The position numbers were made by a program, and so were the translations under genes. The notes under the pieces were generated by a model, which worked only from the letters and a program-made list of their open reading frames with translations, searched no databases and was not told the origin of the DNA. DNA of 64,000 nt. It comes from Flavobacterium sediminilitoris (GTDB lineage Bacteria > Bacteroidota > Bacteroidia > Flavobacteriales > Flavobacteriaceae). The DNA lies in the NCBI RefSeq assembly GCF_023008245.1, contig NZ_CP090145.1, positions 1,240,001 to 1,304,000 on the forward strand, read 5' to 3'. Shown one piece after another: positions 1 through 8,911 of the stretch. Position 1 is the stretch's first letter. Each line of letters opens with the position of its first letter.

Positions 1-2486
1 ATAATGTGTTATACAATGGAAACTTAGCCTTAGATGCGGGTCAGGCAGAATTAGTCTTAACATATAAAGACAATTTTTGGGAAATATTACCAATTGAAAG
101 GATGCCTAATGTTGAAGAAGAAATATTACCAGGTCAAACAAAAAATCCAAATTTTGAACGAGCGGAAGAAAAAGCAGTAAAAGCAATTCAAAAGCATTCC
201 ATGAACATACAAGGTTCTGAGAGAAACCCTCAAATGGATGAAGCCTATTTGTTATTAGCAAAAGCAAGATATTTTGATAATCGTTTTATTCCTGCTTTAG
301 AAGCATTAAATTATATTTTATATAAATACCCAAAAAGCGACAAAATCTATCATGCAAAAGTATGGAGAGAAAAAGTCAATATTCGTTTAGATAACGAGGA
401 AACAGCAATAAAGAATCTTAAAAAACTATTAGAAAGCGATAAAATAGAAGGACAAGATTTAGCTGATGCAAACGCAATGTTGTCACAAGCATATCTCAAT
501 GTAGGATCAAAAGATAGCGCGATCACAACTATAAAAATTGCAAAGGAAAATACAAAAACGAAAGAAGAACGAGCAAGGTATTCTTTTATATTAGGTCAAC
601 TATATGAATCATTAGAATATAATGATAGTGCTTATGCAGCTTTTCAAGAAGTAATAGACATGAATAGAAAATCTCCTAGAAGATATGTAATTCAAGCACA
701 TGCAAAGCAAGCAGCTCAGTTCGATTATAAAAATGGAGATACTTTAATTTTTACTGAAAAATTCAATAAATTAATTGAAGATAGAGAAAACAGACCTTAT
801 TTGGATATTTTACATCATCAAATGGGGCTTTTTTATGATAAACAAGAAATTGATAGTACAGCTAAAAAGTATTATAACAAATCACTTAGAACAGTATCAC
901 AAGACAAATATTTAGTTGCTTCAAATTATAGAAATATTGGAGAAATATATTTTAAAAATGCAGAATATAAAATTGCAGGCAAATATTATGATAGTACATT
1001 AAATAGTTTAAGTGATAAAACTAGAGAATATAGAAAATTTAAAAAGAAAAGGGATAATCTAGATGATGTTATTAAATATGAAGAAATAGCAAAAGTAAAT
1101 GATAGTATTCTTGCCTTGGTTGCGATGTCTGAAATTGAAAGAAATAATTATTTTGAAAAGTATATAGAAAAACTAAAGAAAGAAGATGAGTTAAAAGCTA
1201 AAATTGCAGCAGAAAAAGCTGAATTAGAAGCAAATAAAGCCGCTAACTTAGCAAATGCTAATAATAGTTTTTCTAAATTAAGTCAACAAAGTAAAATAAA
1301 TTCTCTTCCTGCTAAAAACTTGTCAGGGGGAAAAGAAGAACAAAGCACGTTTTATTTTTATAATCCTGTAACAGTAGCTTTTGGAAAAAAAGAATTTAAA
1401 AACAAATGGGGAGACAGACAATATAAAGAAGATTGGAGAATGTCTTCGGGAAATAATTCATCAAAAGAATTAGATGATGATGAAGAGAATCAAGATAATA
1501 TTGTTGAAAATGATTCTTTAAATCACATTGAAAATAAACCAGAATACAAAGTTTCTTTTTATACATCACAACTACCAAAAGAGCAAACCATTATTGATAG
1601 TATTCATAAAGACAGAAATTATGCCTATTATCAACTGGGTGTTATCTATAAAGAAAAATTTAAAGAATATGAATTAGCTACTAATAGATTAGAAAAATTG
1701 CTTAAAAATAATCCTGAAGAGAGGTTGATTTTACCAGCTAAGTATAACTTATATAAGATTTATGAAATTATAAACCCTCAGAAAGCAGAGGATTATAAAC
1801 GTCAAATTACTTTAGAATATCCTAATAGTAGATATACGCAAATTATAGAAAACCCTTCAGAAGCAATGGAAGACGATTCAAATCCGGAAGCGGTCTATAA
1901 TAAATTATTTAAAAAATACGAAAAAAATCAACTGAGAGAAGTCTATAAAGAAGTAGAAGAAAGAATTGAGCAATATTTTGGAGAAGAATCATTGCCTAAG
2001 TTTGAAATGCTTAAAGCAAATGTAATTGGAAGATTAAAAGGTGTAGATGAATATAAGAAAGCTTTAAACTTTGTATCATTAACATATCCTGATATTGAAG
2101 AAGGAAAACAAGCAGAACAATTATTGCAAAATGATATTCCAAGATTAGAAACAATAAATTTTGGAAATGCAGAAGGAACATCATGGAAATTAGTCTTTCC
2201 AAAAAAAGAAACAGATCAAGAGAATACTAAAAAATTAATAGATAAGGTTGAGAAATATCTAAAAGCACGTAATAATGAAGATTTGAAATTATCAACAGAT
2301 ATCTATACATTAGATGATAACTTCGTTGTTATACATGGTTTTATTACTGAAGAAGTTGCAAAAGCAACCTTAAGTATTTTACAAGAATATAAAGATTATA
2401 AGATTAAAGATGAAGTTCATATTGTTTCTACTGAAGATTATAAAGTAATTCAAGTAAAAAAGAAATTTGAAGAATGGATTAAATAA
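1..2486 (+). CDS. sprE: SprE/PorW-type TPR lipoprotein of gliding motility and type IX secretion (5' partial)
   Basis: The frame is already open at the left edge, so the N-terminus and the expected lipoprotein signal lie outside the window; about 827 residues are visible. The protein is rich in tetratricopeptide-like helix pairs (roughly residues 75-350 and again 540-700), separated by a charged Lys/Glu/Ala coiled stretch near 380-430 and an acidic Asp/Glu patch near 490-505. This layout and the following bactofilin and ATP synthase genes match SprE (PorW), known in Flavobacterium and Porphyromonas to be needed for gliding and T9SS, where it is thought to link the motor to the outer-membrane translocon. 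The 34-base gap to the bactofilin gene suggests co-transcription. The T9SS role is from family knowledge; the peptidase near 45 kb with a sorting tail shows that the organism uses this system. Confidence 0.83.
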   Translation, partial: NVLYNGNLALDAGQAELVLTYKDNFWEILPIERMPNVEEEILPGQTKNPNFERAEEKAVKAIQKHSMNIQGSERNPQMDEAYLLLAKARYFDNRFIPALEALNYILYKYPKSDKIYHAKVWREKVNIRLDNEETAIKNLKKLLESDKIEGQDLADANAMLSQAYLNVGSKDSAITTIKIAKENTKTKEERARYSFILGQLYESLEYNDSAYAAFQEVIDMNRKSPRRYVIQAHAKQAAQFDYKNGDTLIFTEKFNKLIEDRENRPYLDILHHQMGLFYDKQEIDSTAKKYYNKSLRTVSQDKYLVASNYRNIGEIYFKNAEYKIAGKYYDSTLNSLSDKTREYRKFKKKRDNLDDVIKYEEIAKVNDSILALVAMSEIERNNYFEKYIEKLKKEDELKAKIAAEKAELEANKAANLANANNSFSKLSQQSKINSLPAKNLSGGKEEQSTFYFYNPVTVAFGKKEFKNKWGDRQYKEDWRMSSGNNSSKELDDDEENQDNIVENDSLNHIENKPEYKVSFYTSQLPKEQTIIDSIHKDRNYAYYQLGVIYKEKFKEYELATNRLEKLLKNNPEERLILPAKYNLYKIYEIINPQKAEDYKRQITLEYPNSRYTQIIENPSEAMEDDSNPEAVYNKLFKKYEKNQLREVYKEVEERIEQYFGEESLPKFEMLKANVIGRLKGVDEYKKALNFVSLTYPDIEEGKQAEQLLQNDIPRLETINFGNAEGTSWKLVFPKKETDQENTKKLIDKVEKYLKARNNEDLKLSTDIYTLDDNFVVIHGFITEEVAKATLSILQEYKDYKIKDEVHIVSTEDYKVIQVKKKFEEWIK

Positions 2487-2520
2487 ACCAATAACTCAAC
2501 CCCCAAATTATTTATAAAAA

Positions 2521-2907
2521 ATGTTCGATAAAACAACAAAACAAAAAGAAACGCCATTAGGAAAAACAAACCGAATTGTACAAGGAACCATTATTACTGG
2601 AAATATTGAATCGAAAGATGATTTTAGATTAGACGGAATATTAATTGGAAATTATACTTCAGGAGGAAAATTGGTTATCGGAACATCAGGTGAAGTTCAA
2701 GGAGATATTAAATGTAAGAATGTTGATATTGAAGGAAACTATGTAGGAAAACTAGAGGTAGAAGAATTATTAACAATAAAATCAACAGCAAAAATAAAAG
2801 GAGATGTACTTGTTGGAAAGCTTTCTGTTGAACCAGGAGCAGTTTTTGAAGCTACTTGTGGAATGAAATCACAATCTAAAACAGTAAAAACGGATGCTAA
2901 ATCATAA
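2521..2907 (+). CDS. Bactofilin (polymer-forming cytoskeletal protein, DUF583)
   Basis: The 128-residue product has the short disordered N-terminus and the central right-handed beta-helix repeats typical of bactofilins: regularly spaced Gly/hydrophobic turns such as GEVQGDIKCKNVDIEGNYVGK and KSTAKIKGDVLVGKL, then a polar Lys-rich tail. Length is normal for the family (about 100-180). Bactofilins polymerise without nucleotide into filaments bound to the inner membrane and act as scaffolds. It follows sprE by 34 bases and is followed by a hairpin terminator, so the pair is probably the end of one transcript. A link between this bactofilin and gliding or secretion is inference from position only. 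Confidence 0.9.
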   Translation: MFDKTTKQKETPLGKTNRIVQGTIITGNIESKDDFRLDGILIGNYTSGGKLVIGTSGEVQGDIKCKNVDIEGNYVGKLEVEELLTIKSTAKIKGDVLVGKLSVEPGAVFEATCGMKSQSKTVKTDAKS

Positions 2908-2931
2908 AAATAACTAGTTAAATAGTCTTAG

Positions 2932-2960
2932 AAATCTCATTTTTAATGGGATTTTTTTTA
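2932..2960 (+). terminator. Rho-independent terminator after the bactofilin gene
   Basis: A ten-pair stem (2932-2941 with 2945-2954, one G-U pair) with a TTT loop runs into a T tract. It lies 25 bases after the stop codon and separates sprE-bactofilin from the TonB receptor gene. Confidence 0.75.
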
Positions 2961-3262
2961 TTTGACAAACTTCATTTGTTAAAGATAAACTTGAAATTCA
3001 AAACATTTTGTTTTTATAAGAATAAATTTTTGTAAAAAAATCACTTTTAAAGATTTCTTAACAAAAACTTAATAAAACTTAATTATCTATTTTTTTTAAT
3101 TTTTATTAAGAAATATTTTTGGTTTTTTTTAACATAAAAAATAGAAGATTAATCATTGAAAAAACCAAAATAATGCAAAAGTGTTATTTTACATAGAAAG
3201 TCAAATTGTTTTATAATTTTTTTTTCAAAAATATTTGTGCTTTAAATACAAAGTACAATTTT
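2961..3262. other. AT-rich gene-free leader upstream of the TonB-dependent receptor
   Basis: About 300 bases with very high A+T, many A and T tracts and short direct repeats of an ACTTAATAAA-like string near 3065-3085. No plausible ORF, no tRNA and no good TAnnTTTG box was seen. It presumably holds the receptor promoter and its control sites, but I cannot point to a specific one. Confidence 0.4.
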
Positions 3263-6109
3263 ATGAGAAAGAATTTTTATTATTTATTAATGACTCTTTG
3301 CATTATGAGTGTGTTTCAATCTAATGCACAAAGTAAATTTAAAGGAGTTGTTAAGGATAACAAAGAAAGACTAAGTCTTTTTGGAGCAACGGTAAGCGTA
3401 TTGTCACCCAGTAGTAATGTTGAGGAAAAAACAACAGTAGATTTTGATGGGACATTTAAAATCAGTTCAGTAAAAGCATTTGGAACAATTGAAATTTCAA
3501 TGCATGGATATGTTACAAAAGTAATTTCATTTTACAAAAATCAAGATGATACTATAGACTTAGGTACAATATATTTAGAAGATAATTTAGTTGTAGAAAA
3601 AGATGTAATAGTAACAACCTCAAGTATCGACGTTATTAAAGATAGAAAAACACCTATCTCTTCGTCTACAATGAGAAACTATGAAATGCGTGAAAAAGTT
3701 TCAAATAAAGATTTTATCGAATTAACTAGCCAAATGCCAGGAGTTTATACTTCTAGAGTAGGAGGTGGTTTTGGAGATTCAAGAATTAATGTGAGAGGTT
3801 TTGAGCAAAACAATTTGTCTCCTATGATTGATGGTATTCCGGTATATGACTTAGAAGCAGGAATTGTAGATTGGGCAAATATTTCTTCAATGAATGATGT
3901 TGCGACATCAATCCAGTTACAAAGAGGATTAGGAGCTTCAAAATTAGTAAATTCATCTGTAGCAGGTACAATGAACATGATTTTAAGAAATGCAAATCAT
4001 GATAAAGGAGGTTTTTTGTATAATTCTGTAGGGAACAATGGATATAGAAAATTTGCAGGATCTTATGCAACAGGTCAACTTAAAAACGGGTTTTCTGCAA
4101 ACTTTTTATTAAGTGCAACTTCAGGAGATGGATATGTTAAATCAACAAATTTTGAAGCATATTCATATTATATGGCATTAGGTTATAACAAAGGGAAAAG
4201 TGACTTTCAATTTAAAATATTTGGTTCGCCACAATGGCATAATCAAAGAGTTTCTGATATCGCTTTGTCAAATTATGTGTTTCAAGGTAATGGTACAAAT
4301 GAAGCAGATACTAAATACAATCGTGATTGGGGATATTTGAATGGTAAAGAATATAATACTAAGGTAAATTTCGGACATAAACCATTAGGAATTTTCCAAT
4401 GGGATTTAAATGTAAGTGATAAAACACAAATATCAACAAAATTGTATGGTTCAAAAGGAACTAGTGGTCATACAAATTTTTCAGGAGGAATTTTAGGAGC
4501 TTCTGGACTTGATATTTTAGATAATAATAGTCAAATTGATTTGAATTTTATTAATCAATATAATTCAGGGAATCCAGCTGTGTTTGGAGGAACTACATTT
4601 ATGAGAGATCCTAATTATAACGGTCAGTATGTTAATTCTCCTTTTAATGGAGTATTTACTGATAACAATGGAAATCCAGTGGCTTCAAATGATTCTGGTT
4701 TAACATTATTATCAGAAATTACAAATCAAACTTTCTATGGTGGAATTTTAAATTTAAAAACTGAATTGGCGAAGAATTTATCACTTAATTTAGGTATAGA
4801 TTCTAGAAAAACCATATATAATAAAACTAGAATTGTTAATGATTTATTTGGAGCATCTGCATATTCTATCGATTTTTATGATGCTTTAAATGCAAGCACG
4901 CCAGGTCTTTGGTATTCATTAAATACATCAAATACAGCTTTGCCTGAACCTATTTTAGATTTTACTAAAAAGAATTTAGGAGCAACACCAGTAGATTATA
5001 ATTACGATGCTAAAATTGCTTATTTGGGATCTTATGCACAAATTGAATATGATATATGGAAGTTGAATTTATTAGCACAAGGAGGGTTTAATAGACAATT
5101 TATTGAAAGAGTAGATTATTCGTTAATTGATGATTCTAAAAATGCAACAGGAGAATTAGCTATTGATGGGTATAATGCAAAGTTTGGTGTTAATTATAAC
5201 ATAACGCGTAAACACAATATATGGGCGAATGCAGGATTTGTGTCAAGACCTCCAGTTTTCGTTACAGTTTATAGTGGTTTAAATAATGATGTGAATCCAA
5301 ATTATAAAAACGAAAAGTTTAAATCTTTTGAAGTTGGGTATGGATTCAGATCAAGACATCTTAATTTAAATTTAAGTGCATATTCATCAACACATGATAA
5401 TGCAGAAACACCATATTATACACCTGAAGCAGGTAATTTTGGAACAACATCGGGAATAAATAGAATAAACAAAGGAATTGAGTTAGATATTACTGCTGCT
5501 CCAATTAGAAAAGTAATTTTAAATGGAACATTATCACTTGGCGATTGGACATATAGTTCAAATGCAATTTTCCAAAATTTAGCACCTACAGCAAATGGAG
5601 ATTTGTCAGAACCTTCAATATTATATATTGAAGATCATAAAATAGGAGGAGCACCTCAATTAATGGCTTCAATAGGAGCAAATTATGAAGTGTTTTCTAA
5701 CTTTATATTTGGTTCAAACCTTAAATATTCTGATAAAATGTATGCTTCTCCTTCTTTAGAGAGATATGATCCTGCTTTTTATGGCGAAGCATTTGCATTT
5801 GAGAGTCCTGTGAGGTTACCAGATTTTACAGTTGTAGATGCTTTTGTGTCATATAGATTTAAAATAAATGTGGTAAATGCTATTGATTTACGTTTGAATA
5901 TTAATAATTTTTTCAATAGAAAATATATTTCAGAATCAAATTCTAGTTATCAATTAGATAGTATAGATCCTTCAACCTACAATGAAAATAGCACAAGTAA
6001 TCCATCTTTTAGAGATAATGGGAATATTTATAGAGGAATTGCTGGAGGAAACAATGCGTTTTTCGGTTTAGGGAGAACATGGAATTTTACCGCAAGATAT
6101 GAGTTTTAA
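3263..6109 (+). CDS. TonB-dependent outer-membrane receptor with N-terminal carboxypeptidase-like domain
   Basis: I place the start at the ATG at 3263, giving 948 residues with a clear Sec signal (Arg-Lys, hydrophobic core, cleavage after SNAQ); a TTG 57 bases upstream would put an unlikely hydrophilic leader in front. Residues about 24-105 are a carboxypeptidase-regulatory-like beta-sandwich, common in Bacteroidota receptors. A plug domain follows (RINVRGFEQNNLSPMIDGIP near 195-215), then a 22-strand type barrel ending in YEF with a terminal Phe. It is not a SusC: no SusD is next to it. The substrate is unknown; siderophore, metal or other small ligand are all possible. It sits between the bactofilin and ATP synthase genes with its own terminator, so it looks like an independent unit inserted between otherwise linked genes. 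Confidence 0.92.
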   Translation: MRKNFYYLLMTLCIMSVFQSNAQSKFKGVVKDNKERLSLFGATVSVLSPSSNVEEKTTVDFDGTFKISSVKAFGTIEISMHGYVTKVISFYKNQDDTIDLGTIYLEDNLVVEKDVIVTTSSIDVIKDRKTPISSSTMRNYEMREKVSNKDFIELTSQMPGVYTSRVGGGFGDSRINVRGFEQNNLSPMIDGIPVYDLEAGIVDWANISSMNDVATSIQLQRGLGASKLVNSSVAGTMNMILRNANHDKGGFLYNSVGNNGYRKFAGSYATGQLKNGFSANFLLSATSGDGYVKSTNFEAYSYYMALGYNKGKSDFQFKIFGSPQWHNQRVSDIALSNYVFQGNGTNEADTKYNRDWGYLNGKEYNTKVNFGHKPLGIFQWDLNVSDKTQISTKLYGSKGTSGHTNFSGGILGASGLDILDNNSQIDLNFINQYNSGNPAVFGGTTFMRDPNYNGQYVNSPFNGVFTDNNGNPVASNDSGLTLLSEITNQTFYGGILNLKTELAKNLSLNLGIDSRKTIYNKTRIVNDLFGASAYSIDFYDALNASTPGLWYSLNTSNTALPEPILDFTKKNLGATPVDYNYDAKIAYLGSYAQIEYDIWKLNLLAQGGFNRQFIERVDYSLIDDSKNATGELAIDGYNAKFGVNYNITRKHNIWANAGFVSRPPVFVTVYSGLNNDVNPNYKNEKFKSFEVGYGFRSRHLNLNLSAYSSTHDNAETPYYTPEAGNFGTTSGINRINKGIELDITAAPIRKVILNGTLSLGDWTYSSNAIFQNLAPTANGDLSEPSILYIEDHKIGGAPQLMASIGANYEVFSNFIFGSNLKYSDKMYASPSLERYDPAFYGEAFAFESPVRLPDFTVVDAFVSYRFKINVVNAIDLRLNINNFFNRKYISESNSSYQLDSIDPSTYNENSTSNPSFRDNGNIYRGIAGGNNAFFGLGRTWNFTARYEF

Positions 6110-6130
6110 TCATTTAGAATTATAGTTTAG

Positions 6131-6163
6131 AAAAGGGGTTGCGTTTGCAACCCCTTTTTTTTA
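6131..6163 (+). terminator. Strong rho-independent terminator after the TonB receptor gene
   Basis: A perfect 12-pair stem (6131-6142 with 6147-6158), GTTT loop and a T tract. It also rules out the TTG at 6139 as start of the next gene, since that codon lies inside the stem. Confidence 0.92.
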
Positions 6164-6186
6164 TATTTACGCAATATTTCAAAAAA

Positions 6187-6396
6187 ATGAATAAGAAGCC
6201 TAATAAATGGTTGTCATTAATAACAATCCCATTTCAAATGGGATTTACTATTTTTATTGCGCACTATTTAGGGACTTATTTAGATGAAAAATATCAAAAA
6301 ACATATTATCAAGAAGTTTGCACCTTAATCGGTGTCATTTTAGCAATATACTATGTTGTTAAGCAGGTGATTTTTTTAAATAAGAATGATAAATGA
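6187..6396 (+). CDS. AtpZ/AtpI-family F-type ATP synthase accessory membrane protein
   Basis: The ATG at 6187 gives 69 residues with two transmembrane helices (about 9-30 and 43-62) joined by the loop GTYLDEKYQK, the pattern of AtpZ (pfam AtpZ/AtpI family). The Gly-x-x-x-Asp loop is typical of these proteins, which in other bacteria assist c-ring assembly or carry Mg2+/Ca2+ alongside the F1Fo operon. It directly precedes the atp genes and its stop overlaps the next start (ATGA), showing translational coupling. The small size and location make it unlikely to be anything else. Confidence 0.85.
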   Translation: MNKKPNKWLSLITIPFQMGFTIFIAHYLGTYLDEKYQKTYYQEVCTLIGVILAIYYVVKQVIFLNKNDK

Positions 6397-6785
6397 AAAT
6401 AAAGAACAATATCTATGTGTATTATTGTGTAATTGTAACAATAATTCTAATTATAAACCTTTTAATTATAAAAGTCTTTCAATTAGAAGAAGTGTTAAGT
6501 GATGCAAATGTGAATATATATAAAATGAGTCTTTTTTTTGTAGCTAGTAGTTTTTTATTGCTTGCTACACATGACTATATTAATAATAAGAAAAAAGAAA
6601 TTTTAGGTTTTGCATTTTTAGTAACACTTACTATTAAATTAATCATTTGCTATATTTTTATTTCATTGATTAAACAATCAGATATTTTGAATAATTATGA
6701 GAAAGTATCATTTTTTATTCTTTTCATAGAGTTCATGTTGGTAGATGTCTGTTTTACAGTTAAAATATTAAATAAAAAAAGCTAA
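6393..6785 (+). CDS. Four-helix membrane protein of the ATP synthase locus (AtpI-like position)
   Basis: The 130-residue product has four predicted membrane helices (about 8-28, 43-61, 70-92, 103-125) with short Lys-rich loops, and no enzyme motif. Its size, topology and place between AtpZ and subunit a recall AtpI, the c-ring assembly factor, but I see no residue-level similarity that would prove it. Flavobacteria commonly carry a small uncharacterised membrane protein here. The start overlaps the AtpZ stop by four bases, and a promoter-like box follows it, so the two small genes may form a separate short transcript or read through into atpB. Confidence 0.7.
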   Translation: MKIKNNIYVYYCVIVTIILIINLLIIKVFQLEEVLSDANVNIYKMSLFFVASSFLLLATHDYINNKKKEILGFAFLVTLTIKLIICYIFISLIKQSDILNNYEKVSFFILFIEFMLVDVCFTVKILNKKS

Positions 6786-6851
6786 AATTAAAAAAAATAA
6801 CAGGTTCGTAAAAAAAGTTATTTTTCAATAACGGAATAATAATTAAAATTG

Positions 6852-6859
6852 TACTTTTG
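6852..6859 (+). promoter_or_regulatory. Bacteroidota -7 promoter box upstream of atpB
   Basis: The sequence TACTTTTG matches TAnnTTTG. It ends 42 bases before the chosen atpB ATG (6902). It would allow the main atp operon to be transcribed apart from the two small membrane genes upstream. Confidence 0.6.
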
Positions 6860-6901
6860 CAAAAAATTTTAACGACCGTAAAAATTATATTTTATAACGA
6901 T

Positions 6902-8095
6902 ATGGTGATTTCAAGAAAACCACTTAGTTTAATTGTAGCTATCGCATTTTCGATACTACCATTTATTAGTACAGCTAACACGACTTCAGATAGCACATCA
7001 GTTGCTGTCGAACACGTACATGAATCTCATGTAGAAAATCATTCTAACCATGAAGGTTTATCACAAAAAGAAAAAGTAAATGCACATATTGCGCATCACT
7101 TGCAAGACTCGTATGATTTTGTATTCTTTTCAGATGAAGCGGAAGGGAAGCATTATGGATTTTCATTGCCAGTTATTTTAATTGATAATGGATTGAAAGT
7201 GTTTTCTTCTTCAAAATTCCATCATGGCGAAAGAGTTGCAGAAGTAGACGGACAATATTATAAATTGTTTCATGGGAAGATTTATAAAACAGATGCAGAA
7301 GGTGTATTAAGTTTTGATGAACATCATCATCCAACAAATGCAAAGCCTTTAGATTTTTCTATAACGAAGAATGTTTTTGCATTATTATTAACTTCAATTG
7401 TAATTTTCTTATTGTTTTTTGGTTTAGCTAAAACATATAAGACAAGTCATAATAATTTACCAAAAGGATTTAATAGAGTTTTAGAACCTTTAGTAATTTA
7501 TGTTAGAGATGAAATTGCAAGACCAAATATCGGTGAAGCAAAGTATAAAAAATTTACGCCATACTTGTTAACTGTGTTTTTCTTAATATGGTTATTAAAT
7601 TTAATTGGCTTAACACCACTAGGAATTAATGTTACAGGAAATATTGCAGTAACAATGTGTTTGGCAATATTCACATTTATTATTACTCAGTTTAGCGCAA
7701 ATAAAGATTATTGGGGACACATTTTTTGGATGCCAGGAGTTCCAATTCCAATGAAAATTATTTTAGCACCAATTGAGGTTTTAGGAATGTTTACAAAGCC
7801 ATTCTCTTTAATGATTCGTTTGTTTGCAAATATAACTGCAGGGCACACAGTAGTAATGGGATTAATCGCTATTGTTTTTGTAATGAAAGAGCAGTTAACA
7901 ACAGTAGGAGCTACAACAGTTTCTTTGGCGTTAACATTGTTTATTTCTGTAATTGAAATTTTAGTTGCATTTTTGCAGGCCTATATATTTACAATGTTAT
8001 CGTCTTTATTTATTGGTATGGCGGTTCAAGAGCATCATCATGACGAACATCATAGTAACGATGGTTTAGGTGATCACGATAATGTAATAGTTTAA
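6902..8095 (+). CDS. atpB: ATP synthase Fo subunit a
   Basis: From the ATG at 6902 the protein has 397 residues: a Sec-type signal (cleavage near ISTA), a His-rich periplasmic stretch, a Bacteroidota-specific extra domain of about 130 residues, then the conserved five- to six-helix subunit a core. The essential stator Arg lies in SLMIRLFANITAGH (Arg306). The Glu219/His245 pair of E. coli is swapped here: AGH in one helix and SVIEILVAFLQAYIF in the next, as in mitochondrial-type subunits. The C-terminus is again His/Asp rich (QEHHHDEHHSNDG). A TTG further upstream at 6857 lies inside the promoter box and is rejected as start. It forms the proton half-channels with the c-ring. Confidence 0.95.
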   Translation: MVISRKPLSLIVAIAFSILPFISTANTTSDSTSVAVEHVHESHVENHSNHEGLSQKEKVNAHIAHHLQDSYDFVFFSDEAEGKHYGFSLPVILIDNGLKVFSSSKFHHGERVAEVDGQYYKLFHGKIYKTDAEGVLSFDEHHHPTNAKPLDFSITKNVFALLLTSIVIFLLFFGLAKTYKTSHNNLPKGFNRVLEPLVIYVRDEIARPNIGEAKYKKFTPYLLTVFFLIWLLNLIGLTPLGINVTGNIAVTMCLAIFTFIITQFSANKDYWGHIFWMPGVPIPMKIILAPIEVLGMFTKPFSLMIRLFANITAGHTVVMGLIAIVFVMKEQLTTVGATTVSLALTLFISVIEILVAFLQAYIFTMLSSLFIGMAVQEHHHDEHHSNDGLGDHDNVIV

Positions 8096-8130
8096 GAATA
8101 AAATTTGTTTAATTATATATATCAATTATT

Positions 8131-8325
8131 ATGGAAATTCCAAATTTAGTAGGTGCAGGTTTAATCGTAATCGGAGCTGGTTTAGGTTTAGGTAAAATTG
8201 GTGGTTCAGCAATGGACGCTATTGCTCGCCAACCAGAAGCTGCTGGTAAAATTCAAACTGCGATGATTATCATCGGTGCATTATTGGAAGGTTTAGCATT
8301 CGGTGCTTTAATCTTAGGAGCTTAA
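8131..8325 (+). CDS. atpE: ATP synthase Fo subunit c
   Basis: The 64-residue protein is a two-helix hairpin. The glycine-rich first helix (GAGLGLGKIGG) leads to the polar loop ARQPEA, and the second helix carries the ion-binding carboxylate Glu53 in LLEGLAF. There is no Glu-Ser/Thr pair after the carboxylate and no Gln in helix 1 at the usual sodium-ligand place, so proton coupling is expected. Subunit c is needed in many copies; the stable hairpin straight after the stop fits a device for raising its yield relative to neighbours. Confidence 0.97.
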   Translation: MEIPNLVGAGLIVIGAGLGLGKIGGSAMDAIARQPEAAGKIQTAMIIIGALLEGLAFGALILGA

Positions 8326-8329
8326 TTAA

Positions 8330-8370
8330 AAAACAACACCTTTAGCGGTTGGCTTAAGGTGTTGTTTTAT
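8330..8370 (+). terminator. Intra-operon hairpin between atpE and atpF
   Basis: A perfect 13-pair stem (8330-8342 with 8356-8368), 13-base loop, T-rich end. It sits four bases after the atpE stop and about 40 before atpF. Inside an operon this is expected to act as partial terminator or as a 3' stabiliser, giving more atpE than atpFHAG mRNA. Confidence 0.8.
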
Positions 8371-8408
8371 TAAACAATTTTTTTGAAACATATTTTAAAG
8401 TTTATATA

Positions 8409-8909
8409 ATGGATAAATTAATTAATGATTTTTCATACGGTTTGTTTTTTTGGCAAGCTATTATACTTGTAATTTTAATTATATTATTAGCTAAATTTGC
8501 ATGGAAGCCAATTATTGCTTCTTTATCAGCTCGTGAAGAAGGTATATCTAATGCTTTAATGGCTGCAGAAAACGCTAAAAAAGATTTAGCAAATTTAAAA
8601 GCAGATAACGAAAAGTTGCTAGTTGAAGCTCGTGCTGAAAGAGACGCAATGCTTAAAGAAGCTCGCGAAATGAAAGATACTATGATTGCTGAAGCTAAAA
8701 ATGAAGCGGTAGAACAAGGTAACAAAATGATTGCTCAAGCAAAAGCAGCTATCGAAAACGAGAAAAATGCTGCAATGTCAGAATTAAAAAATCAAGTTTC
8801 TTCACTTTCATTAGAAATTGCAGAAAAAATATTAAGAGACGAACTGTCTAACAAAGATGCTCAAACTAAATTAGTTGAGAAGATGTTAGGTGATGCTAAA
8901 TTAAATTAA
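8409..8909 (+). CDS. atpF: ATP synthase Fo subunit b
   Basis: The 166-residue protein has one N-terminal membrane helix (about 12-30, FFWQAIILVILIILL), the conserved FAWKPI stretch after it, and a long Ala/Glu/Lys helix forming the peripheral stalk. Length is normal. It begins downstream of the atpE hairpin, and its stop is two bases before atpH, so the two are co-translated. An open frame on the opposite strand here is only the mirror of the Ala-rich coiled coil. Confidence 0.96.
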   Translation: MDKLINDFSYGLFFWQAIILVILIILLAKFAWKPIIASLSAREEGISNALMAAENAKKDLANLKADNEKLLVEARAERDAMLKEAREMKDTMIAEAKNEAVEQGNKMIAQAKAAIENEKNAAMSELKNQVSSLSLEIAEKILRDELSNKDAQTKLVEKMLGDAKLN

Positions 8910-8911
8910 TT

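Noticed and set aside
3206..3262. Upstream TTG start of the TonB receptor
   Set aside because: It would put 19 residues before a clear Sec signal; ATG at 3263 fits.
6139..6186. TTG start for the AtpZ-like gene
   Set aside because: It lies in the stem of the upstream terminator.
6857..6901. TTG start for atpB
   Set aside because: The codon lies inside a TAnnTTTG promoter box and adds hydrophilic residues before the signal peptide; ATG at 6902 is better.
8402..8725. Antisense ORF over atpF
   Set aside because: Ser/Ala-rich mirror of the coiled-coil coding strand; no start signal or family.
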